From HK1 sp965220535 (GTDB lineage: Bacteria > Pseudomonadota > Gammaproteobacteria > HK1): a stretch of DNA of 64,000 bases. The notes under the pieces were generated by a model. That model searched no databases. It worked only from the letters and a program-made list of their open reading frames with translations, and was not told the origin of the DNA. The position numbers and the translations under genes were made by a program. Shown piece by piece: positions 20,473 to 27,808 of this stretch. Positions within the stretch are counted from its first letter, which is position 1. Each line of letters begins with the position of its first letter. The stretch lies in assembly GCA_965220535.1 (NCBI GenBank), contig OZ244833.1, forward strand, positions 1,302,001 to 1,366,000. The letters run 5' to 3'.

Positions 20473-21471
20473 TCAATTCGCCAAGGAAAGAGCCTGATCG
20501 ATCAGCTCCTTGCCGACCGGCACCTCGGCGGCGAATTGCTCGTAGATCGGCTTCGATGCGGCCACGAATGCCGCCCGGTTCGCGATATTCATTTCCATCC
20601 CGGCATCGACGAGTTTTTGGCGGAGATCGTCATCCCCCATCGCCCCTTGCTCGCGAGCCCATAATGCCGTCTCGCGAGCGGTATCCTCGATCACCTTGCG
20701 GACATCGGCGGGCAGCTTCGCGAAAGCGACCTTGCCCACGGTGGGATAGGCCGGGCTGTAGACATGTCCGGTCACCGAGAGGTATTTTTGGACTTCGGGG
20801 AACTTCGCGGCCCAGATATTGGTATAGGGATTTTCCTGTCCGTCGATCACCCCGGTTTGCAGAGCCACGAAGACCTCGGAAAAAGACATCGGCGTCGGAT
20901 TGGCGCCCCAGGCCTTGAACATCGCGACGCGCCATTTCGATTTGGGGGTGCGCAGCTTGATCCCTTCGAGATCCGCCGGGGTGTCGATCGCCTTGGCGTT
21001 GTTGGTGATATGACGAATGCCGTTTTCCCACACCGCCAATACCCCATAGCCTTTGGCCTCGACCGTCGGGGCGATCTTCGGCCAGAAGACCTGCTCCTCG
21101 ATACGCGCCAGATGATCGCGATCCTTGACCAAAAAAGGCATGTCGAAAAGACCGAACTCATCGGCCACCGACGACATGATCGAACTCGGAAGAGCGATAT
21201 GGACGGTGCCCAGCTTGAGTTTTTGCATCAACTCCTTGTCTTTGCCCAGCTGGGCGGAATCGAAAAGTTTCACCACCGCCTTGTCGCCGAGCCGCCGATT
21301 GGCCTGCTCGGTAAAGCGCTCCGCGCTTCGCTGCTGCAGCGAGCCGGGCTTGGCCGATATCCCGAACAGGATATCCTCCTGCGCCGCGACCCCGGGCGCT
21401 ACGAAGGCAAGGCTCAGGGAAAGCGGCAGGATCATCATCGAGCGCACGATATTCGAAGTGAATGTTTTCAT
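20473..21471 (-). CDS. dctP: TRAP transporter periplasmic binding protein (DctP type)
   Basis: This 332-residue protein has a Sec signal peptide (hydrophobic core ILPLSLSLAFVAPG, cleavage near VAAQ). The core motifs are IKLRTPKSKWRVAMFKAWGA (the Arg that grips the ligand carboxylate) and the helix EVFVALQTGVIDGQENPYTN. This is the DctP/SiaP fold for C4-dicarboxylates, sugar acids or similar carboxylates. A strong AGGAG 5 nt upstream fixes the ATG at 21469-21471. Given the adjacent PdxA-like enzyme, a four-carbon sugar acid is a reasonable guess for the ligand, but only a guess. Confidence 0.92.
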   Translation of the reverse strand: MKTFTSNIVRSMMILPLSLSLAFVAPGVAAQEDILFGISAKPGSLQQRSAERFTEQANRRLGDKAVVKLFDSAQLGKDKELMQKLKLGTVHIALPSSIMSSVADEFGLFDMPFLVKDRDHLARIEEQVFWPKIAPTVEAKGYGVLAVWENGIRHITNNAKAIDTPADLEGIKLRTPKSKWRVAMFKAWGANPTPMSFSEVFVALQTGVIDGQENPYTNIWAAKFPEVQKYLSVTGHVYSPAYPTVGKVAFAKLPADVRKVIEDTARETALWAREQGAMGDDDLRQKLVDAGMEMNIANRAAFVAASKPIYEQFAAEVPVGKELIDQALSLAN

Positions 21472-21686
21472 GGTTCTCCTCATCCGACGGGTCGGGTTGT
21501 TTTGGTTTTCGAAATCCCTTCGCATCGCCCTTCTTGCAAGGGCGCTTCTTATGAAGGTCTCGTTATATAGGGTCTCGTCGAGGGGATCGTTCGCTTTCTT
21601 CCCGCGCCGACGAGGACTCCCTTCGATAAAGAGCGATCCTCGGAGAAAAGGGCGATCCTCGGAGAATTCTTGTTGAGTATATAAGA

Positions 21687-21718
21687 AATCCGCCCCCTCC
21701 TTCGGGAGAGGGCGGATT
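21687..21718 (-). terminator. Strong hairpin terminator after the coiled-coil gene
   Basis: An inverted repeat (AATCCGCCC ... GGGCGGATT) with an inner CTCC-TTCG-GGAG stem lies 28 bp past the stop of the coiled-coil gene. On the minus strand it is followed by TCTTATATA, an acceptable U-rich tail. The next gene downstream is only the binding protein's upstream region, so a stop here makes sense. Confidence 0.75.
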
Positions 21719-21745
21719 GGATAAAGAGGATGGCCTTCTCGATCG

Positions 21746-22588
21746 CTATTTCAAGAAAACCGCCAAAAGACTCCCGATGGTCCCTCCGATCGCTGCGGCT
21801 ATCGGAACCCATCGATACAAACTCGTTATCGCTTTCAGCGAGGAGGTTTTGTTATCCGTGATCTGTTGGATCATATCGGCTCGCGTATTCGCGAGATCGA
21901 TCCGAATATCCTCCCGGTGCTTCGCATTCTCTACCCGAGTTTGCGCGTTCTCCTCCCGATTTTTCAAGACTTCCTCTCGATTTTTCACGACCTCCTCTCG
22001 ATTTTTCACGACCTCCTCTCGGACTCCCTCGAGCAATTCGCGAGTCATCGCGTTGTCTTCCCGGTTTTCCGCGAGCTCTTTGCGAAACATCGCGTTGTCT
22101 TCCCGGTTTCTCGCGATCTCTTCGCGAAACATCGCGCTGTCTTTCCGGTTTTCCGCGAGCTCCTCGCGAAACATCGCGCTGTCTTTCCGGTTTTCCGCGA
22201 GCTCCTCGCGAAACATCGCGCTGTCTTTCCGGTTTTCCGCGAGCTCCTCGCGAAACATCGCGTTGTCTTTCCGGTTTTCCGCGAGCTCCTCGCGAAACAT
22301 CGCGTTGTCTTTCCGGTTTTCCGCGAGCTCCTCGCGAAACATCGCGTTGTCTTTCCGGTTTTCCGCGAGCTCCTCGCGAAACATCGCGTTGTCTTTCCGG
22401 TTTTCCGCGAGCTCCTCGCGAAACATCGCGTTGTCTTTCCGGTTTTCCGCGAGCTCTTCGCGAAACATCGCGTTGTCTTTCCGGTTTTCCGCGAGCTCTT
22501 CCCTATTGCCCGCATTGTCCTGAAGAACCCGAGAGTGATTCTCCGAGATGACCTGCCCGAGTCGATCGATTTTTTGCTCCACGCTCAT
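21746..22588 (-). CDS. Membrane-anchored coiled-coil protein built of 14-residue repeats
   Basis: This 280-residue protein has three parts. The start (MSVEQKIDRLGQVISEN) resembles small coiled-coil/phage-like proteins. The body is 11 tandem copies of a 14-residue unit, consensus REELAENRKDNAMF, then looser 7-residue KNREEVV units. The C-terminus has one hydrophobic segment (about WVPIAAAIGGTIGSLLAVFL) that would anchor it in a membrane. Fourteen residues equal two heptads, so a long parallel coiled coil is expected. The ATG at 22586-22588 has AAGGAT 7 nt upstream; another ATG 75 bp upstream with GGAGAG is also possible. It is transcribed away from aceA. I do not recognise a functional family. 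Confidence 0.7.
   Translation of the reverse strand: MSVEQKIDRLGQVISENHSRVLQDNAGNREELAENRKDNAMFREELAENRKDNAMFREELAENRKDNAMFREELAENRKDNAMFREELAENRKDNAMFREELAENRKDNAMFREELAENRKDSAMFREELAENRKDSAMFREELAENRKDSAMFREEIARNREDNAMFRKELAENREDNAMTRELLEGVREEVVKNREEVVKNREEVLKNREENAQTRVENAKHREDIRIDLANTRADMIQQITDNKTSSLKAITSLYRWVPIAAAIGGTIGSLLAVFLK
22045..22506. repeat. 42-bp tandem repeat array, 11 copies, coding
   Basis: The DNA encoding the 14-residue units is a run of 42-bp repeats. The central copies are identical or differ by one base (for example GCGTTGTC versus GCGCTGTC), while the copies nearest the C-terminus-coding end are more diverged. This pattern points to recent expansion by slippage or unequal recombination, so copy number is probably variable between strains. 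Confidence 0.92.
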
Positions 22589-22829
22589 CGTCTCATCCTT
22601 TTCCGTGGGTTCTCGTTGCCCGGCGTACCCACCCCTGACTCCTCCTCGTGCCTGTTTCGTCATCGATGCTCTCCATCGCGCTCTCTTTTCGATTGCCGAG
22701 AATCAAGTCGTCCGGCCGTCCGACCCCCCGATAACGATATTACCCTGAATCGGTCCTCCGCGTTAAAAAACGAACGCGATCTCGTCACCGCCCTACGAAC
22801 CCGGCGCTCGATCATCGTCGTTTCGGGTA

Positions 22830-22859
22830 TTGACATCTTCTTATGTTGCGGTGCAACAT
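22830..22859 (+). promoter_or_regulatory. Candidate promoter/operator of isocitrate lyase
   Basis: A perfect inverted repeat, ATGTTGC-GGT-GCAACAT (22843-22859), overlaps a candidate promoter with TTGACA at 22830-22835, about 135 bp before aceA. The symmetry and position suggest a binding site for a dimeric regulator of acetate metabolism. Which regulator is not clear; the TTGC/GCAA core is reminiscent of acyl-CoA-responsive regulators but is not an exact match. Confidence 0.55.
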
Positions 22860-22992
22860 TCAAAGGGCGTCGCCGGCTTCTCGTCGCATCGACGAAGTCG
22901 ACACGCTCGAAACCGGAAGATCTGAAAGCCCCGCTTTTTCGGGATCGCTCGAGGCTTCCATTTTGCATCGCATCTCGATCGAGGATAGATAG

Positions 22993-24297
22993 ATGACCCG
23001 CACCGAACAGATTCAGTCTTTGGAGAAGGATTGGGCGGAAAACCCGCGCTGGGCCGGCGTCGAACGCGGTTATTCCGCCGCCGACGTCGTTCGCCTTCGC
23101 GGCCGCATCCGACCCGAATTCACCTACGCCCGCCACGGCGCGGAAAAACTCTGGGATTTGGTCCACGGCGGAGCCAAAAAAGGCTACGTCAACTGCATGG
23201 GCGCCCTCACCGCGGGACAGGCCATGCAGCAGGCCAAGGCCGGCATCGAGGCCATCTATCTCTCGGGCTGGCAGGTTGCCGCCGACGGCAATAGCTCCGA
23301 AACCATGTACCCGGATCAATCCCTCTACGCCTACGACTCCGTGCCCGCCATGGTGCGCCGCATCAATAATGCCTTCAAGCGCGCGGACGAGATTCAGTGG
23401 TCGCGCGGGGTCGAAACCGGCGACGAGGGATATATCGACTATTTCCTGCCGGTCGTGGCGGATGCGGAAGCGGGCTTCGGCGGCGTGCTCAACGCCTTCG
23501 AGCTGATGAAAAACATGATCGCCGCCGGCGCCGCCGGCGTGCATTTCGAGGATCAGCTGGCCGCGGTCAAAAAATGCGGCCACATGGGAGGCAAGGTGCT
23601 GATCCCCTCGAAAGAGGCCGTCGAGAAATTGATCGCCGCGCGCTTGGCCGCCGATATCAGCGGCGTTCCCACTTTGGTGCTCGCTCGCACCGACGCCGAG
23701 GCGGCCAATCTGCTCACCAACGACGTGGACCCCAACGACCGCCCCTTCCTCACCGGCGAGCGCACCGGCGAGGGTTTCTACCGCGTCAAGAACGGTTTGG
23801 AGCAGGCCATCGCCCGCGGCTTGGCCTACGCCCCTTATGCCGATTTGGTGTGGTGCGAGACCGGCGTCCCCGACTTGGGCTTCGCCCGCGAGTTCGCCGA
23901 GGCGGTATTGGAGAAAAACCCCGGCAAACTGCTGGCCTATAACTGTTCGCCTTCGTTCAACTGGAAGAAGAACTTGGACGATCCGACCATCGCCAAGTTC
24001 CAAGACGAACTGTCCGCGATGGGCTACAAATACCAGTTCATCACCTTGGCCGGCATCCATAATATGTGGTTCAACATGTTCGACTTGGCCTACGACTACG
24101 CCCGCGGCGAAGGCATGAAGCATTACGTGGAGAAGGTGCAGGAGCCGGAGTTCGCCGCCCGCGAGCGCGGCTACACCTTCGTCTCTCATCAGCAGGAGGT
24201 GGGGGCCGGTTATTTCGACGACGTGACCACCTGCATCCAAGGCGGCGTCTCTTCGGTCACGGCCCTCGCCGGTTCCACCGAGGAGGAACAGTTTTAA
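22993..24297 (+). CDS. aceA: Isocitrate lyase
   Basis: This 434-residue enzyme splits isocitrate into glyoxylate and succinate, the first step of the glyoxylate shunt for growth on C2 compounds. Diagnostic features are the catalytic KKCGHMGGK motif with Cys195, WQVAADGN, HFEDQLAAVKKCGH, and the C-terminal NCSPSFNWKKNL block. Length and motifs match the bacterial ICL type, not methylisocitrate lyase. GAGGA lies 8 nt before the ATG. Codon use is more restricted than in neighbouring genes (Arg almost only CGC, Leu mostly TTG/CTG/CTC), typical of high expression. No malate synthase or aceK is present in the window. Confidence 0.96.
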   Translation: MTRTEQIQSLEKDWAENPRWAGVERGYSAADVVRLRGRIRPEFTYARHGAEKLWDLVHGGAKKGYVNCMGALTAGQAMQQAKAGIEAIYLSGWQVAADGNSSETMYPDQSLYAYDSVPAMVRRINNAFKRADEIQWSRGVETGDEGYIDYFLPVVADAEAGFGGVLNAFELMKNMIAAGAAGVHFEDQLAAVKKCGHMGGKVLIPSKEAVEKLIAARLAADISGVPTLVLARTDAEAANLLTNDVDPNDRPFLTGERTGEGFYRVKNGLEQAIARGLAYAPYADLVWCETGVPDLGFAREFAEAVLEKNPGKLLAYNCSPSFNWKKNLDDPTIAKFQDELSAMGYKYQFITLAGIHNMWFNMFDLAYDYARGEGMKHYVEKVQEPEFAARERGYTFVSHQQEVGAGYFDDVTTCIQGGVSSVTALAGSTEEEQF

Positions 24298-24388
24298 ACC
24301 GAGAGGCGAAGCGACGATCCCTCCTTGGCCGATCGCCTGAGGATCCAAGGGTCGGCGGCGAGGCGGCATCGCCGGGTCACGGGGTAAA

Positions 24389-24408
24389 AGCGCTCGCTCC
24401 GGAGCGCT
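24389..24408 (+). terminator. Weak hairpin after aceA
   Basis: AGCGCTC-GCTCCG-GAGCGCT forms a 7-bp stem about 90 bp past the aceA stop. The following sequence (CTTGCCCCTTG, itself duplicated) is not U-rich, so a classical intrinsic terminator is doubtful. Confidence 0.25.
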
Positions 24409-24595
24409 CTTGCCCCTTGACCTCTTGCCCCTTGACCTTTCGACCTTCGAGATCGCGACGACGCCCTCGGGTCCGGGCATCGATCATTTCAGGCGATCGA
24501 TCGGCGAGTTCGATCGGCGATATCGCTCCGCGACGCTCGCCGCCGGGGCGTATCGCGCACCGCTTCGTCGATCGTTTCAGGCGATCGATCGTTTT

Positions 24596-25210
24596 TCAAT
24601 CCTCGAAGACCGGCTCCGCGCCCGGCGGCAAGGGCACTTCGAAGGCATTGAGGGCGAAAGAGACCGTACAGTAAAAGCCGACGAGGATCACGAGCTCGAC
24701 CAAGCCGCTTTCGCCGATTCGCCGCCGAGCCTCTTCGTAGGCGGCCTGCTCGATCCTTCCGCTATCGAGAAGAGAGCGCGCGAGATCGTAGGCAATCCGC
24801 TCGACGGGATCCGCAAGGGATGGCCGCTCGCCGACGAGGATCGCCTCGAGCGCCCCTTCGTCGACCCCCTCGCGGCGCGCGATGCGGGCATGGGCCCACC
24901 ATTCGAATTCGGCCATCCACTTCGCCCCGACGACCAAAATCGCTATCTCCCGCGCCGCCGGCGGCAGCGTACCGTGATAGCGCAAACGCTCGCCCAAACG
25001 ATGGACGAACACCCCCAAGTCCGGGCGATGAGCCCAGGCGTTGAAGGGCCCGACCAAGCCGCCGCGCTCGTCCAAGAGATCGAGGGCGGCGTGGTCGCGC
25101 GCTCGATCCCCGCCGACGATGGCATCGATGATCGCCCGCTGCTCCGGCGTGGCCGTCTGCGATGTGATCGGTGAAAGACGGCTCTTGGCTCGATCGACGT
25201 TGCGGCTCAT
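24596..25210 (-). CDS. Carboxymuconolactone decarboxylase-family protein
   Basis: This 204-residue all-helical protein of the CMD/AhpD-like superfamily has the segment REIAILVVGAKWMAEFEWWAH, the usual signature region. The redox CxxC of AhpD-type members is absent, so it is not a peroxidase reductant. It resembles the many uncharacterised CMD proteins linked to aromatic or ring-compound catabolism. The ATG at 25208-25210 has AGGAG 8 nt upstream. It is divergent from the TRAP operon that starts at 25549 and shares its control region. Confidence 0.82.
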   Translation of the reverse strand: MSRNVDRAKSRLSPITSQTATPEQRAIIDAIVGGDRARDHAALDLLDERGGLVGPFNAWAHRPDLGVFVHRLGERLRYHGTLPPAAREIAILVVGAKWMAEFEWWAHARIARREGVDEGALEAILVGERPSLADPVERIAYDLARSLLDSGRIEQAAYEEARRRIGESGLVELVILVGFYCTVSFALNAFEVPLPPGAEPVFED

Positions 25211-25404
25211 TCGAGGCTCTCCTTTCGGTCTTCGCCCGCGGGCTCTTTGAAAAAACAAGCGAAAAAACGAGTGCGGCGACGAGTCAAGAAAACGAGAGAT
25301 TCCGGCGCGGAATCCTCGCCGGAGCGCCGCCGCGCGACGACGGCATCGATTCCCGGCACCGAAATCCCAAGCGGCGCGGTTTTTCGTCGCCTTGCGATAA
25401 ATTC

Positions 25405-25459
25405 TTTGCGAATTCTTTGCAAATTTCTTTGCATTTTCATTTCATTTTCGCTTTAAACT
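25405..25459 (+). promoter_or_regulatory. Triple TTTGCAAA-like repeat and promoter before the second TRAP operon
   Basis: Three phased boxes, TTTGCGAA (25405-25412), TTTGCAAA (25416-25423) and TTTGCATT (25428-25435), are separated by 3 and 4 bp. This is the most AT-rich part of the 338-bp divergent spacer. A possible -35/-10 pair (TTGCAT at 25429, TAAACT at 25454) overlaps the last box. The last two boxes fit the paired TTTGCAAA-N4-TTTGCAAA arrangement I recall for short-chain fatty acyl-CoA regulators (ScfR/PccR) of alphaproteobacteria; this link is inference. Confidence 0.55.
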
Positions 25460-25548
25460 ACGGCAACGCGCGGCAACCCGCACCGATATCATCGAATCGC
25501 GAGCGACCGCAGACCAAACCAATCGGATCATCGCAAGGAGAATCTTGT

Positions 25549-26634
25549 ATGAAACGCCGTCAATTTCTCAAAGGGACCGCGCTCGGCGCCGGCGCGACCG
25601 CCATCGCCGCTCCGGCCATCGCGCAAAGCAAGCGCACGATGACCATCGTATCCACTTGGCCCCGTGATTTCCCGGGCCTCGGAATTTCGGCGCAGCGCTT
25701 CGCCAAACGCGTGGACGAGATTTCGAACGGGGCGATCACCACCGAATACTATGCCGCGGGCGAACGAGTCGGCGCTTTCGACTCTTTCGACGAGGTTTCT
25801 TCCGGCAACTCCAACGCCTATATCGGCGCCGATTATTACTGGACCGGCAAGCATCCGGGCTTTGCCTACTACACCTCCGTTCCCTTCGGCATGACCACCC
25901 AGGAATGGAACGCGTGGATCAAATTCAGCGGCGGGCTGGAACTTTGGAACGAACTCTCGGGTGAATTCGGTCTGATCAAGCTGCCCGTGGGCTCCACCGG
26001 CACCCAAGCCGGCGGATGGTTCAACAAGGAAATCGAGAGCCCCGACGATTTCAAAGGACTCAAAATGCGTATCCCCGGCTTGGGCGGTCAGGTGATCACC
26101 AAGATGGGGGGATCGACGGTTTCGCTTCCCGGCAGCCAAATTTACGAGAATCTGGTATCGGGGGCGATCGAAGCGACGGAGTGGGTGGGTCCTTATAACG
26201 ACTATTTCATGAAATTCTACGAGGCGGCCAAGTACTACTACACCGGGGGCATGCACGAGCCCGGCGGCGGCTTGGCTTTGGGGATCAACGCCTCTTGGTG
26301 GGGCGAACTGTCCGCGTGGGAGCGTCATGTCATCACCGCCGCCGCTTATGAAGAGCACGCCGCGGCCCATGACGAAGCCATGGCCAACAACGGTGAATAC
26401 CTCAACAAACTCATCGACGAGCAAGGGATCGAGGTTCGATCCTTCAACGACGATATCTGGGACGCCTTCGCCGATGCCGCCAAGGAGGTCTTCGAGGAAG
26501 TGCGCGATCATTCGCCCTTGGCGAAGAAGATCGACGATCAATTCCAGGCGAAACTGCGCGAGATCGGCGGCTCGATCGCATCGCTCGAGGGCACCTTCCT
26601 CAACCAGAGAAACCGGATCCTCGGCATCGGCTGA
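25549..26634 (+). CDS. TRAP binding protein, TakP-like (2-oxoacid/lactate class)
   Basis: This 361-residue protein has a twin-arginine-like signal (KRRQFLKG followed by an Ala-rich stretch, cleavage near AIAQ). The mature part has the family blocks FKGLKMRIPGLGGQVITKMG, LPGSQIYENLVSGAIEATEW and GPYNDYFMKFYEAAKYYY. These match the TakP/lactate-binding branch, whose ligands are 2-oxoacids or lactate bound with a metal ion. AAGGAG 8 nt before the ATG at 25549 fixes the start. It is first in an operon with two permease genes. The exact ligand is not determined. Confidence 0.9.
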   Translation: MKRRQFLKGTALGAGATAIAAPAIAQSKRTMTIVSTWPRDFPGLGISAQRFAKRVDEISNGAITTEYYAAGERVGAFDSFDEVSSGNSNAYIGADYYWTGKHPGFAYYTSVPFGMTTQEWNAWIKFSGGLELWNELSGEFGLIKLPVGSTGTQAGGWFNKEIESPDDFKGLKMRIPGLGGQVITKMGGSTVSLPGSQIYENLVSGAIEATEWVGPYNDYFMKFYEAAKYYYTGGMHEPGGGLALGINASWWGELSAWERHVITAAAYEEHAAAHDEAMANNGEYLNKLIDEQGIEVRSFNDDIWDAFADAAKEVFEEVRDHSPLAKKIDDQFQAKLREIGGSIASLEGTFLNQRNRILGIG

Positions 26635-26753
26635 TCATCCGGTATCGACTACCGAACGATACGGGGGAGCCCGCAAGCGAGATCGACCGAGCGGTTCCCC
26701 CGTCTTCGTTTTTTCGAATCACCACCGGGCTTTTCGGCTCGAGACAGAAAACC

Positions 26754-27782
26754 ATGCACCTCGCCTCTTCCGTCTCGGGCTTGGCACCTTCGACCCATAG
26801 AGCAAGTCCCCCGGTCCTCGGGGCGCGCCTCTTCGCTTGGTCGATGCTGGCGGTGCTCGCCGCTTTCTTGGTCGACAATATCCTCGAGATCGGCTACGGC
26901 ATCCCCTCTCTTGCGGCGACGATCGGGGGGCGTACCACGCTCGTCGACTCCTTGGCCATCCTCGGAGTCTACGGCTTGGCGATCGCCCTGGCCGTGGCCC
27001 ATGTCCTGTCATCCCCGCAGCGCACCCTGCGCGCCGACGCCGCCCGCATTCACGGCTTCAACCTCTATTTGGTGCGCGGGCTATTTTGGAGCGTGCTCCT
27101 GATCGGCATCGTCGATGCCGGGATTTCTTTTATCCGCATCGAGGACTTGGCGGATGCATGGCTAGGAGAAGCCACCGCCAAGCTCTTGGGGAGATCCGCA
27201 TTCGTCGGCCCTTGGATCCACATACCGCTGATCGTAAGCGGATTCGTCATCGCCCTCGTCGCCCGCTCCTTGGGTTTTCACTGGCTCGCTTTGCTGATCG
27301 TCATCGCCGAAACCGGAATCGTCATCTCCCGTTTCGTATTCTCCTACGAACAGGCTTTTATGGGAGACTTGGTGCGCTACTGGTACGCCGCCCTCTTTTT
27401 ATTCTCCTCCGCCTACACCCTGCACGAAGAGGGCCATGTGCGCGTGGACGTCCTTTTCGCGGGCTTCACGCAAAGGAGAAAAAGCCTGGTCAATGCCCTC
27501 GGATCGGTCCTGCTCGGCATGTCGACGGCTTGGACCATCCTGATCGTGGGGCTGGCGGGGAAGAACTCGATGATCAACGCCCCGGCGCTCACCTTCGAAG
27601 TCTCCCAGTCCGGGAATGCCGGCATGTTCGTCAAATACCAGCTGGCGGCCTTCATCGGCTTGTTCGCCCTGACCATGCTCATCCAATTCGTCAGCTATTT
27701 CCTCTTGGCGATGGCCGATTTGAGCGAGAACGCCGACGAGAGCGCAACCCGAGCCACGGGGACCCCACCGGAACCCGAGTGA
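26754..27782 (+). CDS. TRAP small permease, enlarged DctQ type
   Basis: This 342-residue membrane protein combines about four N-terminal hydrophobic segments with a C-terminal DctQ domain that carries the family motif EEGHVRVDVLFAG. Classical DctQ proteins are about 160-200 residues; this long form goes with TakP-like binding proteins. The start has only a weak ribosome site. It lies 119 bp after the binding-protein gene and 26 bp before the large permease gene. Confidence 0.85.
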   Translation: MHLASSVSGLAPSTHRASPPVLGARLFAWSMLAVLAAFLVDNILEIGYGIPSLAATIGGRTTLVDSLAILGVYGLAIALAVAHVLSSPQRTLRADAARIHGFNLYLVRGLFWSVLLIGIVDAGISFIRIEDLADAWLGEATAKLLGRSAFVGPWIHIPLIVSGFVIALVARSLGFHWLALLIVIAETGIVISRFVFSYEQAFMGDLVRYWYAALFLFSSAYTLHEEGHVRVDVLFAGFTQRRKSLVNALGSVLLGMSTAWTILIVGLAGKNSMINAPALTFEVSQSGNAGMFVKYQLAAFIGLFALTMLIQFVSYFLLAMADLSENADESATRATGTPPEPE

Positions 27783-27808
27783 AAACGAAAAAAGAGTAAA
27801 AACGAATA

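Noticed and set aside
22045..22506. Possible CRISPR-like array
   Set aside because: The 42-bp units are directly adjacent with no unique spacers and are in frame in a coding gene.
21866..22996. A plus-strand 376-codon frame through the 42-bp repeats
   Set aside because: Because the unit is a multiple of three, all frames through the array can stay open. The minus-strand frame has a ribosome site, a coiled-coil pattern, a membrane anchor and a terminator; the plus-strand frame has none of these.
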